DNA of 37,729 nucleotides from Chrysochromulina parva (Eukaryota > Haptophyta > Prymnesiales > Chrysochromulinaceae), in NCBI GenBank assembly GCA_002887195.1, contig PJAB01000145.1:1-37729 (forward strand), written 5' to 3'. The position numbers were made by a program, and so were the translations under genes. The notes below the pieces were generated by a model. It did no database searches, was not told the origin of the DNA, and saw nothing but the letters and a program-made list of their open reading frames with translations. This document shows, piece after piece, positions 1-9,464 of the stretch (positions are counted from its first letter, which is position 1; every line of letters starts with the position of its first letter).

Positions 1-1396
1 CCGCGTACTGCTCTGCCTTGACGAATTGGATGAGATCAAGCACATCCTTGTCCGGCATGCCCGCGGGCGGCGGCGCGACAAACTTGTCGAGGAGCACGGC
101 GACGACGACCTGGGTGAGAACCATGTTCGTCAGGATTACGAAGGAGACGAAGAACGTGCCCACCGTGAATGTGCTCTTTTGGTACAGCCCGAACGTCAGC
201 GGCCGTCCAGTGCCAGCACCCTCTGCCCACGAATCACCCGTCATCACCTGGAACATCGAGAACATTGCGCGCGAATAGGTGCCATAGTACTCGATCCCAG
301 CAGTGTAGCCACGTGGCGTGTACGCGTCGTTGATGTGGCTACACTCGCCGTCGCGATTGATACGGCTGATTTCGGCCACGTTCTCGTTGACGACCATTGT
401 TTGCCTACACGCGTCGCCGAGGTCGTTCACCGTGTACGTGCCGTTCGCGCCAAAGTCGCGGAAGAGCTCGACGGCGAGGATGGAGTAGATGCAGAAGAAG
501 ATGAAGAGGATCAAGAAGGCGTTCGAGACGCCCGGTACGGCAGACAGCAGTGCCATGATGATCTGGTTCAGCGACTTGATCCGCTTGAAGAGGCGGAAGA
601 CGCGGAACGCTCGCAGCAGCTTGAGCTTGCTCATGCTGCCCAGGTCGACGCCCGTCATCAGTAGAATACCCACCGCCACGATGATGAAGTCGAAGACGTT
701 CCACCCGCTCCGCCAAAACGCTCCGCCGAAGCCGAAGCCATACATGTTGACCAGCAGCTCGATCAAGAAGAGATAGTTGAACAAGACGTCGAGGCCATCC
801 CAGACCGCTGTGTATTGGGGATTGTTGACGTCGGCATCGATCTCCTTCTCCACGATGTTGATCACGAAGTTGGCAATGATGATTAAGGCGACGCCAAACA
901 CAGCCTTGTTACTCGTGTAGACGGTGCGTACCAGCCGCTGATACGGCAGCGGATGGTCATGGCCCAGAATCGAGTGCTCCAAAAAGGGCTCGGTTGGCTG
1001 GAAGATTTCGAGCGTTGCCATCAGCTTGGAGAAGCCAAACACGTCGATCGCATTACAGCGCCCTGCAGAGTCAATCAGTTCCAGGCTTGCGTTGATGAGC
1101 GGGCCGCACTCAGCGATCAGCTTCTTAGCCTGCCACACCGACACGCCCCGACCGAGCTCCTCGAAGCAGACCACCAGCTCCTCCGCGCCGATCTTCTCGC
1201 TTCCATCCCTGTCACACTTTTGGAAGGCCTTGAAGACCCTTTCTGAGATGCCTTCGGGGATCTCGTCAGGGTTTTGAACCGCGCTGGGGAGTTTGAAGTG
1301 ATCGTCGTCCTCCTCTGCTCGACGAGCGTTTTCGGCAGCAACCTTGGCGTTCCTTTTGTTTCCTTTCGAACGGAGCGCCTTGAAGATGGCGGCCAT
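1..1396 (-). CDS. voltage-gated cation channel with N-terminal EF-hand (3' truncated by window edge)
   Basis: An uninterrupted reading frame of 465 codons runs from ATG at 1396 off the left edge, so the C-terminus is missing. Residues 62-73 form a canonical EF-hand loop (Asp62, Asp64, Ser66, Glu73). A complete six-helix channel domain follows: S1 around 145-165, S2 (GLDVLFNYLFLIELLVN), S3 (WNVFDFIIVAVGILL), S4 with Arg/Lys at every third position (LLRAFRVFRLFKR), S5, a pore loop with MTGDSWAEG, and S6 (TFFVSFVILTNMVLTQVVVAV). From family knowledge, an acidic residue before Ser-Trp in the pore is the selectivity residue of Na+/Ca2+ channels of the single-domain NaChBac/EukCat kind or of one Cav/Nav repeat. 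The window does not show whether more repeats follow. The EF-hand suggests calcium feedback at the plasma membrane or a flagellar membrane. The GCGCG-ATG-G context supports the start. It diverges from the protease at 1994. Confidence 0.88.
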   Translation of the reverse strand, partial: MAAIFKALRSKGNKRNAKVAAENARRAEEDDDHFKLPSAVQNPDEIPEGISERVFKAFQKCDRDGSEKIGAEELVVCFEELGRGVSVWQAKKLIAECGPLINASLELIDSAGRCNAIDVFGFSKLMATLEIFQPTEPFLEHSILGHDHPLPYQRLVRTVYTSNKAVFGVALIIIANFVINIVEKEIDADVNNPQYTAVWDGLDVLFNYLFLIELLVNMYGFGFGGAFWRSGWNVFDFIIVAVGILLMTGVDLGSMSKLKLLRAFRVFRLFKRIKSLNQIIMALLSAVPGVSNAFLILFIFFCIYSILAVELFRDFGANGTYTVNDLGDACRQTMVVNENVAEISRINRDGECSHINDAYTPRGYTAGIEYYGTYSRAMFSMFQVMTGDSWAEGAGTGRPLTFGLYQKSTFTVGTFFVSFVILTNMVLTQVVVAVLLDKFVAPPPAGMPDKDVLDLIQFVKAEQYA

Positions 1397-1993
1397 CGCG
1401 CGCAGGAGAGATGCGAGACCGCTCCAGAAACGCTGCGTCAGTTGTCTGTGGACAGTTTGGCAGTTTCTTCTTTTGTGACCCTAAGACGGGGAAACGCGGA
1501 ATGCCTCGTCACATTAGGTTTGCATGCACAGCATGGCAAAAAAAAATACAATTGGGGGAGCGCTTCACGGAGCCCGCTTACTTGCACACAAACCCCTTTC
1601 GTGTTTCGAACATTCGAAGAACGACCCCCCCTAACCCCCTGCCCCTTGCCCCCTGCGAGATACAATGTAACAGCTACATAGTATCTCTGTGAAACGGCTG
1701 TGAGCCGGAGCTTGGGAACGTCCTTCACCCTCACCTCCACCCACCTACTCGTCCTCGTCGTAAGTTAGCGGCGAGCGAGTTGCGGCCATGCGTTATTCCT
1801 AATGCGTTCCGCCTGGCTCGACGAGGGCCTGCGCCCCGACGGGCGTACGACGGGCGACGGCGTAGCCCTCGACAGCTCATAATATGCCGGGCCGCCAGCC
1901 CGAGAAGGCACCAACTTAACACAACTCACAGTTGAAAAGGTCGTACCTGTCCTGATATGGAATGTGTCCCGATTAGGATCGTTCGATCGCCTA
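1397..1993. promoter_or_regulatory. divergent intergenic region (channel / cathepsin)
   Basis: This is a roughly 600-bp head-to-head gap that should hold both promoters. A C-rich tract lies at about 1625-1655 and an A-run at 1540-1550. I see no TATA box or recognisable gene. The reading frames present show no domain. Confidence 0.4.
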
Positions 1994-3542
1994 ATGCAAT
2001 TCCTGCCTCTCTTTCTGGTGGGCATCGTATGGAAGGAGAACTTACCGAGTCTGAGGCCCCCAGAGGACCGGGCACTTCCCGCGGGCGTACCCGCGGCCTT
2101 CCAGGCGCTCTTTGGCGAGGGCATGGAGAAGACAGACACAGGCCTGGAGGCGGCGTTTGCCAAGGTGGACGAGGACATGAAGGATCGAGGCAAGATCGAC
2201 ACGGACGACATGAAGGCGTTCATCACGAACTTGTACGATCGCCCCCGCGAACTCAAGCGCACGGAAGCGCTGTGGGCCAGGATGGCGCGGGAACATGCGG
2301 AGAAAGAGTCAAATGAGCACCTGCAGAGGAGGAGAGCCTCAACGACCCTGCTTGCGGACGTGCACGCCATCGAGCCAGCGCTGCCCAAGGAGTTCTCATG
2401 GCGGGCCTTTGAAACGCCAAACGGAGACAAGATTGACCTCCTCACGATGCAGCGCAATCAGCACATCCCAAGTATGTGCCGTGGCCCGCTCTCCGACCCC
2501 CTGCCGCTATCGTGTGTGCTCTCGCTCGCTCGCTCGCTCCCTAAAGCACACTCCGCGTCACATCCCTTTGGTGCCCACAAGACATTCCTTTTCTAACCGC
2601 TGACCCCCTGGCATCCTGCCCTTGCATGCACCAGGGTACTGCGGCTCGTGCTGGGCCTTCGCGGCCACCACTGTGCTTGCGGATCGGTGGAATGTGTTAC
2701 AGTACCGGACTCGACCCACGCAGCCGGTGCACTCGATCGCGCTCTCGGTGCAGAACGTGCTCAGCTGCGGCAACGAGAGGGTGCAATGTGGCACTTGCCA
2801 AGGCGGTGACGATGCGATGGTCTTCGAATACGCCTCGAAGTACGGCATCCCGCACGACGACTGCAGCTCGTACATCGCGGAGAACATGCAGTGCTCCGAG
2901 AGTCTCATCGGATACAATGAGACTGCGCGGATTGAGGCGCGCCCAGACTGCTACAGCTGCGACGAGAAGGCACGGTGCTGGGCAATTACGTCGTACGATC
3001 GGCTCTGGTCCAGCCCGGCGTACGGGGTCTACGGCGAGCACGGCATGATGAAGGACATCATCGAGAACGGCCCGATCAGTTGTGGGATCATCGCAACTGA
3101 TAAGATGGAGCACGGGTACGGCCCCGATTGCCTCGAGCCGCCAGCGTCGTCCAATACGACAAGGGCAGTGGCGGGCGCGCACTGCATCACTGGTACCTTC
3201 CAGGAGAACTCCACTGGCTATGTGAACCACGTGATCGGCGTCGTCGGCTGGGGAACGGACCCGGAGGGCAACGACTACTGGACCATTCGCAACTCATGGG
3301 GCTCGGAATGGGGACAGGAGGGCTTCATGAACATTGTGCGCAAGTCAAACAAGGGGCCGCTCGGCACGGGCAACAACCTGTTCGAGCACGACTGCGCCGG
3401 GGCGCACGTGTATGACTATGCCACTGGGGGGCCGTACCACGCCAACCCCGGCCCCGCCGCCTTCCAAAGGCGGATGTCTTTGCTCGCGCCGGCGCCGGCG
3501 CTGAAGTTGGAGACGGCCCACCGTCTCTGGTCGCCGCAATGA
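1994..3542 (+). CDS. cathepsin Z/X-like papain-family (C1A) cysteine protease, two exons
   Basis: The exons are 1994-2471 and 2635-3542; the 163-nt GT-AG intron splits an Arg codon. Splicing produces NQHIPRYCGSCWAF, which closely matches the hallmark NQHIPQYCGSCWA of cathepsin Z/X and fixes both junction and frame. The catalytic Cys is in YCGSCW, the His in YVNHVIGVVGWG and the Asn in TIRNSWGSEWG. The protein has about 460 residues. The first in-frame ATG (1994) opens a short hydrophobic stretch, MQFLPLFLVGIVW, that could be a signal peptide; an upstream exon is possible. The propeptide (about residues 35-130) is charged and atypical. It contains a segment rich in Asp/Lys resembling a degenerate EF-hand (KVDEDMKDRGKIDTDD). 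A vacuolar/lysosomal or secreted carboxypeptidase-type protease is the family expectation. Confidence 0.9.
2472..2634 (+). other. intron of the cathepsin gene (ordinary class)
   Basis: The donor is GTATGT and the acceptor CACCAG, with likely branch sites CTAAC/CTGAC about 30-40 nt upstream of the acceptor. It carries a CTCG microsatellite near 2520-2540. It has no copy of the downstream exon and no CTGATGGCC repeats, unlike the introner-like introns elsewhere in the window. Confidence 0.85.
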
Positions 3543-4672
3543 TGGCGGCGCGGTGGCGATGAGTGAGCGTACAATGGAAATCAATCGCATCTGGTTCTGT
3601 GAGGTTCTGCTTCTGTGCCCGCGTGCAGTGTGTCATCAGTCGTAATGATCTGTGGGGGTCACGAGCGAGCGGAGAGGGTACTGTGTGGTGGCGCTGGAAG
3701 TGGGTCCAGGGCGTGTGCGGTGCAGCCGGTGCGGGGCGTTCTGGTGCCGGTTGCGGCGTCGGGGGCGGGTTGTCGGCATGTTCGCGCATCCGTTACATCA
3801 CGCATCCGGACGCGCGGGTCTGTATTTGCACATGTGCTCTTTTTATTATCCGAGATGCACGAGAGGTCGAGGAGCTCATATTGAACTCATACCATTTGCC
3901 ATGACCATTTATGCAATTTAAATGCTTTTATCGGTTCATAAACACCGGGGGGAGCCGGGACACACACGGGACACATGGACACACGGATCACACAGACGAA
4001 CCTCACAACCATCCTGCAGACTCACCAACGCACATGCAGGATGCACGACCGCGGAGAGGGCGGAGCCGACCCCACTCAGCCGACCGAACCCCACGGCCGA
4101 CTCAGAAGAGGCCGCCCCCAGCGAACCCGCGGCCCCGCCCGCGGCCCCTTTACCGCCGACGATCGTAAGTGATCGGCTTATCGGCCCGTTGCAGCGTAAA
4201 GGCTGAACGAGTATGAGCGAGACAGTATGAGCGAGTATGGAGATCCGAGTTTCCTGCGCGTCGAGTTCAACCCCTTGGCTGTCGATACATGTAAGTCGAA
4301 TCAAAAACAAACACTTGTGGGCCTTCTGTTGAGAATGTGGCGCGTGCACTTACTCCCCCACCTTGTCCCCCACCTCTTGTATCATGTTAGGGGTAGGAGT
4401 TACTCCCCCACCCCAGCACCCCTCAACAAGCTATTTGTACATGTACTTGTGGCGTGATGAGCTTAGGGGTGACCGCTGACTTGACTTGACTTGACTTGAC
4501 TTGACTGAACAGCCTGTTCACGCACTGTTCACGCGGAGCAAGGACAAAAATGTCCTGTTTCACTGTTAACAAGAAAGCCCAAAATGTTCACCGCTTAAGC
4601 TCCTGAGTTTCCAAGAGATTTGGTTACAGTTCTTCTCTGTGTCTCGTTTCACTGTTAACAAGTAAGCCCAAA
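3543..4672. other. 1.1-kb intergenic region with simple repeats
   Basis: No gene is supportable here. A Pro/Ala-rich open stretch at about 4070-4165 ends at a good donor-like GTAAGT (about 4167), and a second GTAAGT lies at 4291. An unrecognised small exon cannot be excluded. The sequence TTACTCCCCCACC occurs twice (about 4348 and 4400), followed by TTGAC pentamers and a duplicated 33-mer described separately. Confidence 0.5.
4476..4505 (+). repeat. (TTGAC)n pentanucleotide microsatellite
   Basis: There are six tandem copies of a 5-bp unit, the first being CTGAC, in the gap upstream of the small membrane-protein gene. A pair of GTTCACGC repeats follows at about 4516-4534. Confidence 0.95.
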
Positions 4673-4678
4673 ATGTCC
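4557..4678 (+). repeat. 33-nt direct repeat, second copy spanning a start codon
   Basis: Copy 1 is 4557-4589 and copy 2 is 4646-4678, 89 nt apart with 31 of 33 positions identical. Both contain TTTCACTGTTAACAAG and AAGCCCAAAATGT. The ATG in copy 2 is the start of the membrane-protein CDS at 4673. The ATG in copy 1 meets a stop after four codons, so it is at most a tiny upstream reading frame. Confidence 0.9.
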
Positions 4679-5202
4679 GATTTTTCTCTCGGCGCCGCCA
4701 AGCGCGCGGTCAATGATGCCGAAAAACGAGGCGCAACAATGAAGGGCGTGACGAAAGCTGCAGGCGAACTCATGTTCAGCATAGCCAACCTCGCCAACAT
4801 GGGTGTCATCGTGCTCTCCATGTACGGCGCCTACGACAAAGGTGACCCGCGGGTGTTTGCCGTCGGCGCCGCCTTCTTTGGCTTCTTCCTGTGGGCGCGT
4901 GAGCGCATGTTGTGGTCGCGCGCACCGCGCCTGCAGCTCTTACTGGTTCTTTCACTCGTCGGCCTCTCTTTTTGCTTGCACTTTCTCTACCTGCCGGCCG
5001 GGTTGTGCTGCTTCGTGGTTATGATCATGACAAAGAACGAGGTGCGTCGCGCCGTCTCAACGCCCTGGCTTCTGCTGTGCCTGTCATCGACTCTCTCCTA
5101 CTCACGTAAAAACCCGCGGATCGACGCTCGTGACTGCAGATGCTCGTGCCGACCAAGGCTCCTCCAATGGCCCGCGGGTCCCCGGGCAAGAAAAGGGAAT
5201 GA
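4673..5202 (+). CDS. small multi-pass membrane protein, two exons, function unknown
   Basis: The exons are 4673-5041 and 5140-5202, giving 143 residues. Hydrophobic segments at about residues 33-54, 60-75, 87-107 and 108-120 suggest three or four membrane helices. The N-terminus is soluble, amphipathic and charged. Without splicing the frame stays open to 5215 but acquires an Arg/Cys-rich tail. Removing the 98-nt GTGCGT...CTGCAG intron instead gives a tail of KNEMLVPTKAPPMARGSPG-type sequence ending KKRE and a TGA stop. I prefer the spliced form. A C-terminal KKRE resembles a di-lysine ER-retrieval signal, but that is weak inference. I do not recognise the family. Confidence 0.65.
5042..5139 (+). 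other. predicted intron of the small membrane-protein gene
   Basis: The donor is GTGCGT and the acceptor GTGACTGCAG. It is phase 0, so both spliced and retained forms stay in frame. No downstream-exon copy is convincing. Confidence 0.6.
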
Positions 5203-5531
5203 AGTCATTGAATAGGACGCTCTGGATTAGAGGTTAAGCATGCTGTCTCTTGTGGATGGGGATAGTGGTTGGATTGCTTGCACACTGGACCTGAGCCGAG
5301 AGGCCGACCCCTTTCCGTTCCACACATCCAAAATGCGGGCGTGCCGCTCCGACGCTTCGCTGTGGGCTGTGCGCGGCGCGCACTCACGCCCCGGACCGAC
5401 GCTCGGAGCAACTACAATACTGCGGCCAGCGGCCGAACGCGTCTTTGGTGTTAAAGAGCTTCTGGACCGCTGCTGATTGCTCAGCGGGCGAGCCTCGCAC
5501 GATATTGTTCTCCCACAGGATCCACGCCCGT
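5203..5531. other. intergenic, convergent gene ends
   Basis: This lies between the 3' ends of the membrane-protein gene and the GT77 gene. I see no gene, repeat or hairpin worth naming. Confidence 0.5.
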
Positions 5532-7506
5532 TCAGTGCCAGAGCATGAAGGTCGCCGCGCGCGGCGCTCCGCGTTTGGCCTCCTCGTTTGGCGCGCAGCA
5601 CCAGCTGCCTGCAATGTAGCCAAACTTGCGCTGCGCCGCCCGCTTCTGCTCGTCGCTCAGGACGGCGCTCCTGGTCGCCGTGAGGTCGAGCTTCGTGAAC
5701 GTGTTGGTGACGTGGAGGACCTTCGTGGACTTCATGGCATTGAGCCGTTGGAATTCGGATTCGCCACCGCCGCCCTCGGCGTTTGTGCCGAGGGTGACCT
5801 CGGCACGGGCTGCCTTGACAGCGGCGGGCATGCGGGGGTTGTCTAGCAGTGACCACTCTCGTATGGTGGAGACCGGCTCGAGCATACCCACCTCGATGAA
5901 ATGATCGAGTGGGCACTGGCGGATGGGCAACGCCCACGTGTGAGTGCCCGGTATGACGCCGCGCCAGAGCGGTCCCCAGTACTTATCGTAGCCGCACGTG
6001 ATCGCTGGGAGCACGAGCTTGCGCTTGAGGCTGTGCGCGAGCGCCAGGGCTGACTTGACCTGACGTAGCTGGTACTTGATGAGGGTTATGTGCCCCTGCA
6101 CGGTCATGCCGCCCGGCGGGTGCACAAGCGAGTCGGGCACCTCGAGCGCCATTGTGAGCAGACCGTTTGGAGGATCGTAATACTCCGGTGGGTCGACCCA
6201 CACCTGATGAAGGAGGCAATCAGAGGCCATGAGAGGCCATGAGAGGCCATGAGAGGCACTCAGCGGCTCGCTTCCTGACGTCAGCCCACACCTTGGCCTC
6301 GCGTAGCCTATGACGCTTGCCCGCGGCGGCTGCGTACTGGTACGTGGTGTGGATCGAATAGGGCGCCCATCCCTTTCGCTGGGCGAGCTGCGACACAAAG
6401 TAGTTGTGCCCACCGCAGAAGAGCGAGAGCGGCAGCACGCCCCCTATGACCTGTTCCTTGTAGGACCAAAAGAGGCGAGGGTCGGACAGACCATCCTTCC
6501 GATGCGGCTTCCACTTGAAGCGAGCGAGCCGGTTGAACTCGCCCTGGTCCCACTTGTTGCGGGGGTCGGAGCGGATCACCTCGCGCCACTCCTCCACCAG
6601 CGGCAGCGCCGACTTGCGAAAGAACATGTACCCGATGTTAAAGGCTGTGTGGATGCCGTTATGGTTCTCGAGCCCGTCGTCGTCGGTCGTATTCCCCAAG
6701 TGGTCACTGGTGGTCAGATAGCCCGCGTCCGGCCAGCGCGCGCTCATGAAGCTGAACGGCTCACGCAGCACGAACGCGTCCACGTCCGTGATGATCACCT
6801 CGAGATCCCACGAGATCGCCTTGTAGATGAGCTCGATCTTGTGCGGGCCGAGCGCTTTGAACGAGGGCGAGCCCCACGGCCACTCGCCCTCGGGTAGGTT
6901 GGTGCGCATGTCGAAGCACGGGATGCCGTTCTTGGACAAGCGTGTGAGTGCCTGCCCATCGGTCGCGCCCACCAACCAATTCGTCAGCCCGAGCGCGCGA
7001 ACGTGCGCCACCCACGACTCGGCGAAGTCGTAGCGGATCCGGTTGACAAAGGTGAGGATGATCTGCTTGTTGGTCGCGACGGCAAGGGCGCGCTCGCGCG
7101 TGAACTCGATGGATGCAGAGAGGCGGCGGCGGGGCATATTGGGGAGCTGCTGCAGCGTGATCGGGTCCAATGGAACCCCATGGAGGCGGAGAGGCGGCGC
7201 CAAGTCGGCCTGCACGGCGACGCCCGAGAGGCGCGATAGGTTGGATGCGCGGGCGCGTAGCTGCTGGCGCAGCTGATCGTGCTCGCGCGTGGTCGTGTTC
7301 ACGAGCAGCATGAGCTGCGCGTTCTCGTACTGCAGCGCCCTGAGCGGCCGGCGCACCGGCGTAAGGTCCCGGAAGGCGTGAGCGGCCTTGACGGAGCTCT
7401 GCGTCTCTCCGTCCATGCGCATGCCCGCGACGAAGAGGAAGGTGCAGCAGACGAACACGCAGATGCCGCCGCCGACTAGGCCGGAGCTGCCTCCCGTGCT
7501 TGACAT
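5532..7506 (-). CDS. GT77-family glycosyltransferase, XEG113/RRA-like (arabinosyltransferase-type), two exons
   Basis: The exons are 7506-6292 and 6203-5532 on the minus strand, giving 628 residues. A single N-terminal helix (GLVGGGICVFVCCTFLFVAG, about residues 10-29) gives a type II Golgi topology, followed by a stem. The catalytic region has NKQIILTFVN, the nucleotide-sugar/metal motif DVD in ITDVDAFVLREPF, and DQGEFNRLAR. Exon 2 carries KYQLRQVKSALALAHSLKR, CPLDHFIEV and a SLLDNPRMP motif. These match the C-terminal half of plant XEG113-type GT77 proteins, known as extensin hydroxyproline-O-arabinosyltransferases. The donor sugar and acceptor cannot be read from sequence; another nucleotide-sugar is possible. 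The single intron is introner-like. It diverges from the RING gene at 8189. Confidence 0.85.
6204..6291 (-). repeat. introner-like intron in the GT77 gene
   Basis: This is an 88-nt phase 0 intron. Read on the minus strand it starts GTGTGGGCTGAC, and the downstream exon starts GTGTGGGTCGAC, 10 of the first 12 matching. The body is a tandem TCTCATGGCC repeat (three copies, then a CTCTGATTGCC variant). It ends GCCTCCTTCATCAG. Splicing yields EAK-VWVDPP. Confidence 0.85.
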
Positions 7507-8188
7507 GTCTTCGTCCTGAGCAAGTCAAGACAAGTCGTGCAGACAAGTCGCGGCTTCTCTTCACAGGAAAGGCACAGAGTGTGTCTGTTGGGGAGTTTCC
7601 TCTTCCTTGGGTTGTTACATAGATCGTGAACACTTAGGCCAGTTGGAAATTGATGTGGAGCTTTTGACGGAACATAGATTAGCGATGCAATCATTAGTGA
7701 CTGCTTTCGGCGCGCCTGGACGGAAGCTCGCGCGAGCGGACCATCATGCGCTCGCTCCGCCAATTCAGGATGATGTCGCCGCAACAATCGTCCCCAACCA
7801 CGAGCTCGCCGCGGCCTGCATGGGGCGCACCACGACCTTCGCGCAGCCGGCCGAGTCTCAAGGCCCTCGTGCGTCCGCGGACGCCGATCATCTCCATCGC
7901 TGGCAATCCCAACCACTCAGAGCAATCTCTGCGCCTGAGGCACCTTCCAGGTGCACGCTCAGCACGAGTGGGCGCTACACACCTCCTCGCCTAAGCCGCA
8001 TCGGCTCTGGCGCTCAATCTTGCTGGCATCCGTCGGCCGCGGGGCGCTTCTGCCATGCTTCCATTGCACATGACACCGTGCAATCTCGTGTGAGTTCTTA
8101 AAACCTGGCGTTCGTCTCACGAGAAAACGCAGGCTTGCTGAAGCGTTTGATACGTCGCTTCCTACGATCCGGGAATGACAGCAGCGCG
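7507..8188. promoter_or_regulatory. divergent intergenic region (GT77 / RING)
   Basis: This is a 680-bp head-to-head gap. Open frames on both strands overlap each other and show no domain. I see no repeats. It presumably holds both promoters. Confidence 0.35.
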
Positions 8189-8902
8189 ATGCCCATCTCA
8201 CCGCCCGACACGCCGCTCTCGTCGGGACGCTCGACTGCGCCACTGTCGCCATCGCTGCCGTGCATTGCCGCCGCGCCGGCGGCGGCGGCCGCATTGTCCT
8301 CGTCGTCGTCATCGACCTCCTATGCCGCCGATCCAGTGCCCACCCAGCACGTCTACACCATCCGGCACTACCCGATCATGCTTTCGGTCGGACGTGAGGC
8401 GGCCGCTGCGAGCGCCGGCATGGACCTCACGACGTACAACTTGCTCATGGAGCTGCAGCAACGAGACATCACGCCTGAAGATTACGACATGCTCCGCCGC
8501 TTGGACTCATCCGTCCAGCCCAAGACCCTCAGCAGGCAGCGCCTCGACCAGCTCTGCCCGAGCTGGGTCGTACCGGCAGCCGACGCTGCTGCTGGCGTCG
8601 TACCTGCCGTAGCTGGTGCAGCGGCGCCGCCAGCCACGGAGGCGAGCGCGCCGGTGACGCGCAAGGCTGCGGCGGCGTCCGCCGCCGCCGCCGCCGCAGC
8701 CGCCGCCGCCGCCCCCGCCGCCAAGCGCCCTTGCCGCGACGCTGTGAGCATGGAGACATGCAGTATCTGCCTCGAGCCATTTGCATGCAAAGAGTGCATG
8801 CGCCGACTGCCATGTCGGCACCTGTTCCACACGACGTGCATCGACCATTGGCTCACTAGCTGCTCCAACCTGTGTCCCGAGTGCAACGTGTCGGTCGAAT
8901 AG
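8189..8902 (+). CDS. RING-H2 zinc-finger protein, probable E3 ubiquitin ligase
   Basis: The protein has 237 residues from the first ATG (8189); the frame is open further upstream but without an ATG. The C-terminal RING (about residues 190-233) reads CSICLEPF, CMRRLPCRHLFHTTCIDHWL and CPEC, giving the metal ligands of a C3H2C3 finger. It ends six residues later at TAG. The middle is low complexity: Ser runs and a polyalanine tract around 165-182 encoded by GCC/GCG runs. The N-terminal part is Pro/Ser-rich. From family knowledge the RING recruits an E2. I see no membrane helix or substrate domain, so target and location are unknown. Confidence 0.85.
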   Translation: MPISPPDTPLSSGRSTAPLSPSLPCIAAAPAAAAALSSSSSSTSYAADPVPTQHVYTIRHYPIMLSVGREAAAASAGMDLTTYNLLMELQQRDITPEDYDMLRRLDSSVQPKTLSRQRLDQLCPSWVVPAADAAAGVVPAVAGAAAPPATEASAPVTRKAAAASAAAAAAAAAAAPAAKRPCRDAVSMETCSICLEPFACKECMRRLPCRHLFHTTCIDHWLTSCSNLCPECNVSVE

Positions 8903-8961
8903 ACCGTGTGCCGTCCGTGCATGCAACGTGTCTGTCGAATAGACCGTGTGCCGTCCGTGCA
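8882..8961 (+). repeat. two 40-bp tandem repeats over the RING stop codon
   Basis: Units 8882-8921 and 8922-8961 match at 39 of 40 positions. Unit 1 contains the last codons and TAG stop of the RING gene. Unit 2 repeats the same coding end and stop in the 3' flank. Confidence 0.95.
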
Positions 8962-9464
8962 TGCAGGCATGCATGGCGCGCGGCGCATGCGTGCGTCCCC
9001 GAGCCATGGTCCCCGTCGCATTGCGGCCGGCGGGCTCGCCACGCGCGGCCACCACGTGTGTGTGATCAGTTCTCGCATGCCACCACCATGTGTGTGATAC
9101 CAGTGCTCGCATGATGATGATGATAGAGATCACGCATGAGGCACCTGTGGAATCATGATGAGGCATGACGACCAAGCCGGTAGCCGCGCACGGCAATCGC
9201 GCAGCTGGTGTGCGCTGTGCAGCGCGGCATGAAAACTTCCCCCAGCGCCGTGGCCACGCGTTATGTGACCCAGTGTTGAGGCCGTCCACATCGGCGCGCC
9301 GGGCGGTCCGACAATAGACTGTGTGAGTCGCACGCGGACACGTCGGTGTGCGGAAAAAGAGCTTACGAGGTTACGTGTTGCGTGTCGCGATTGGGAGGCG
9401 TATTCATAATGAAAAATAAATGAAAAAGAGCGTAACGAAAAACAATACGCGTGTTGATTCGTAA
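8903..9464. other. intergenic, convergent gene ends with short repeats
   Basis: It lies between the RING and J-domain gene ends. Besides the 40-bp duplication it has GCATGC-rich sequence (about 8960-8990) and a roughly 33-bp imperfect direct repeat at about 9048-9112 (CCACCA-GTGTGTGTGAT and CTCGCATG in each copy), then ATGATGATGATG. No gene is seen. Confidence 0.6.

Noticed and set aside
5042..5215. Unspliced C-terminus of the small membrane protein
   Set aside because: The read-through sequence becomes Arg/Cys-rich and unlike the rest. Good splice sites remove it and restore a simple tail.
7607..8101. Possible gene in the GT77/RING gap
   Set aside because: The frame begins at a non-ATG codon, overlaps other frames on the opposite strand and has no domain. 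A short IGSGAQS match to the CS-like protein is probably chance.
8507..9289. 260-codon minus-strand frame over the RING gene
   Set aside because: It reads the polyalanine tract as Gly/Arg runs and covers the zinc-finger codons antisense. The RING cysteines and histidines show the plus strand is coding.
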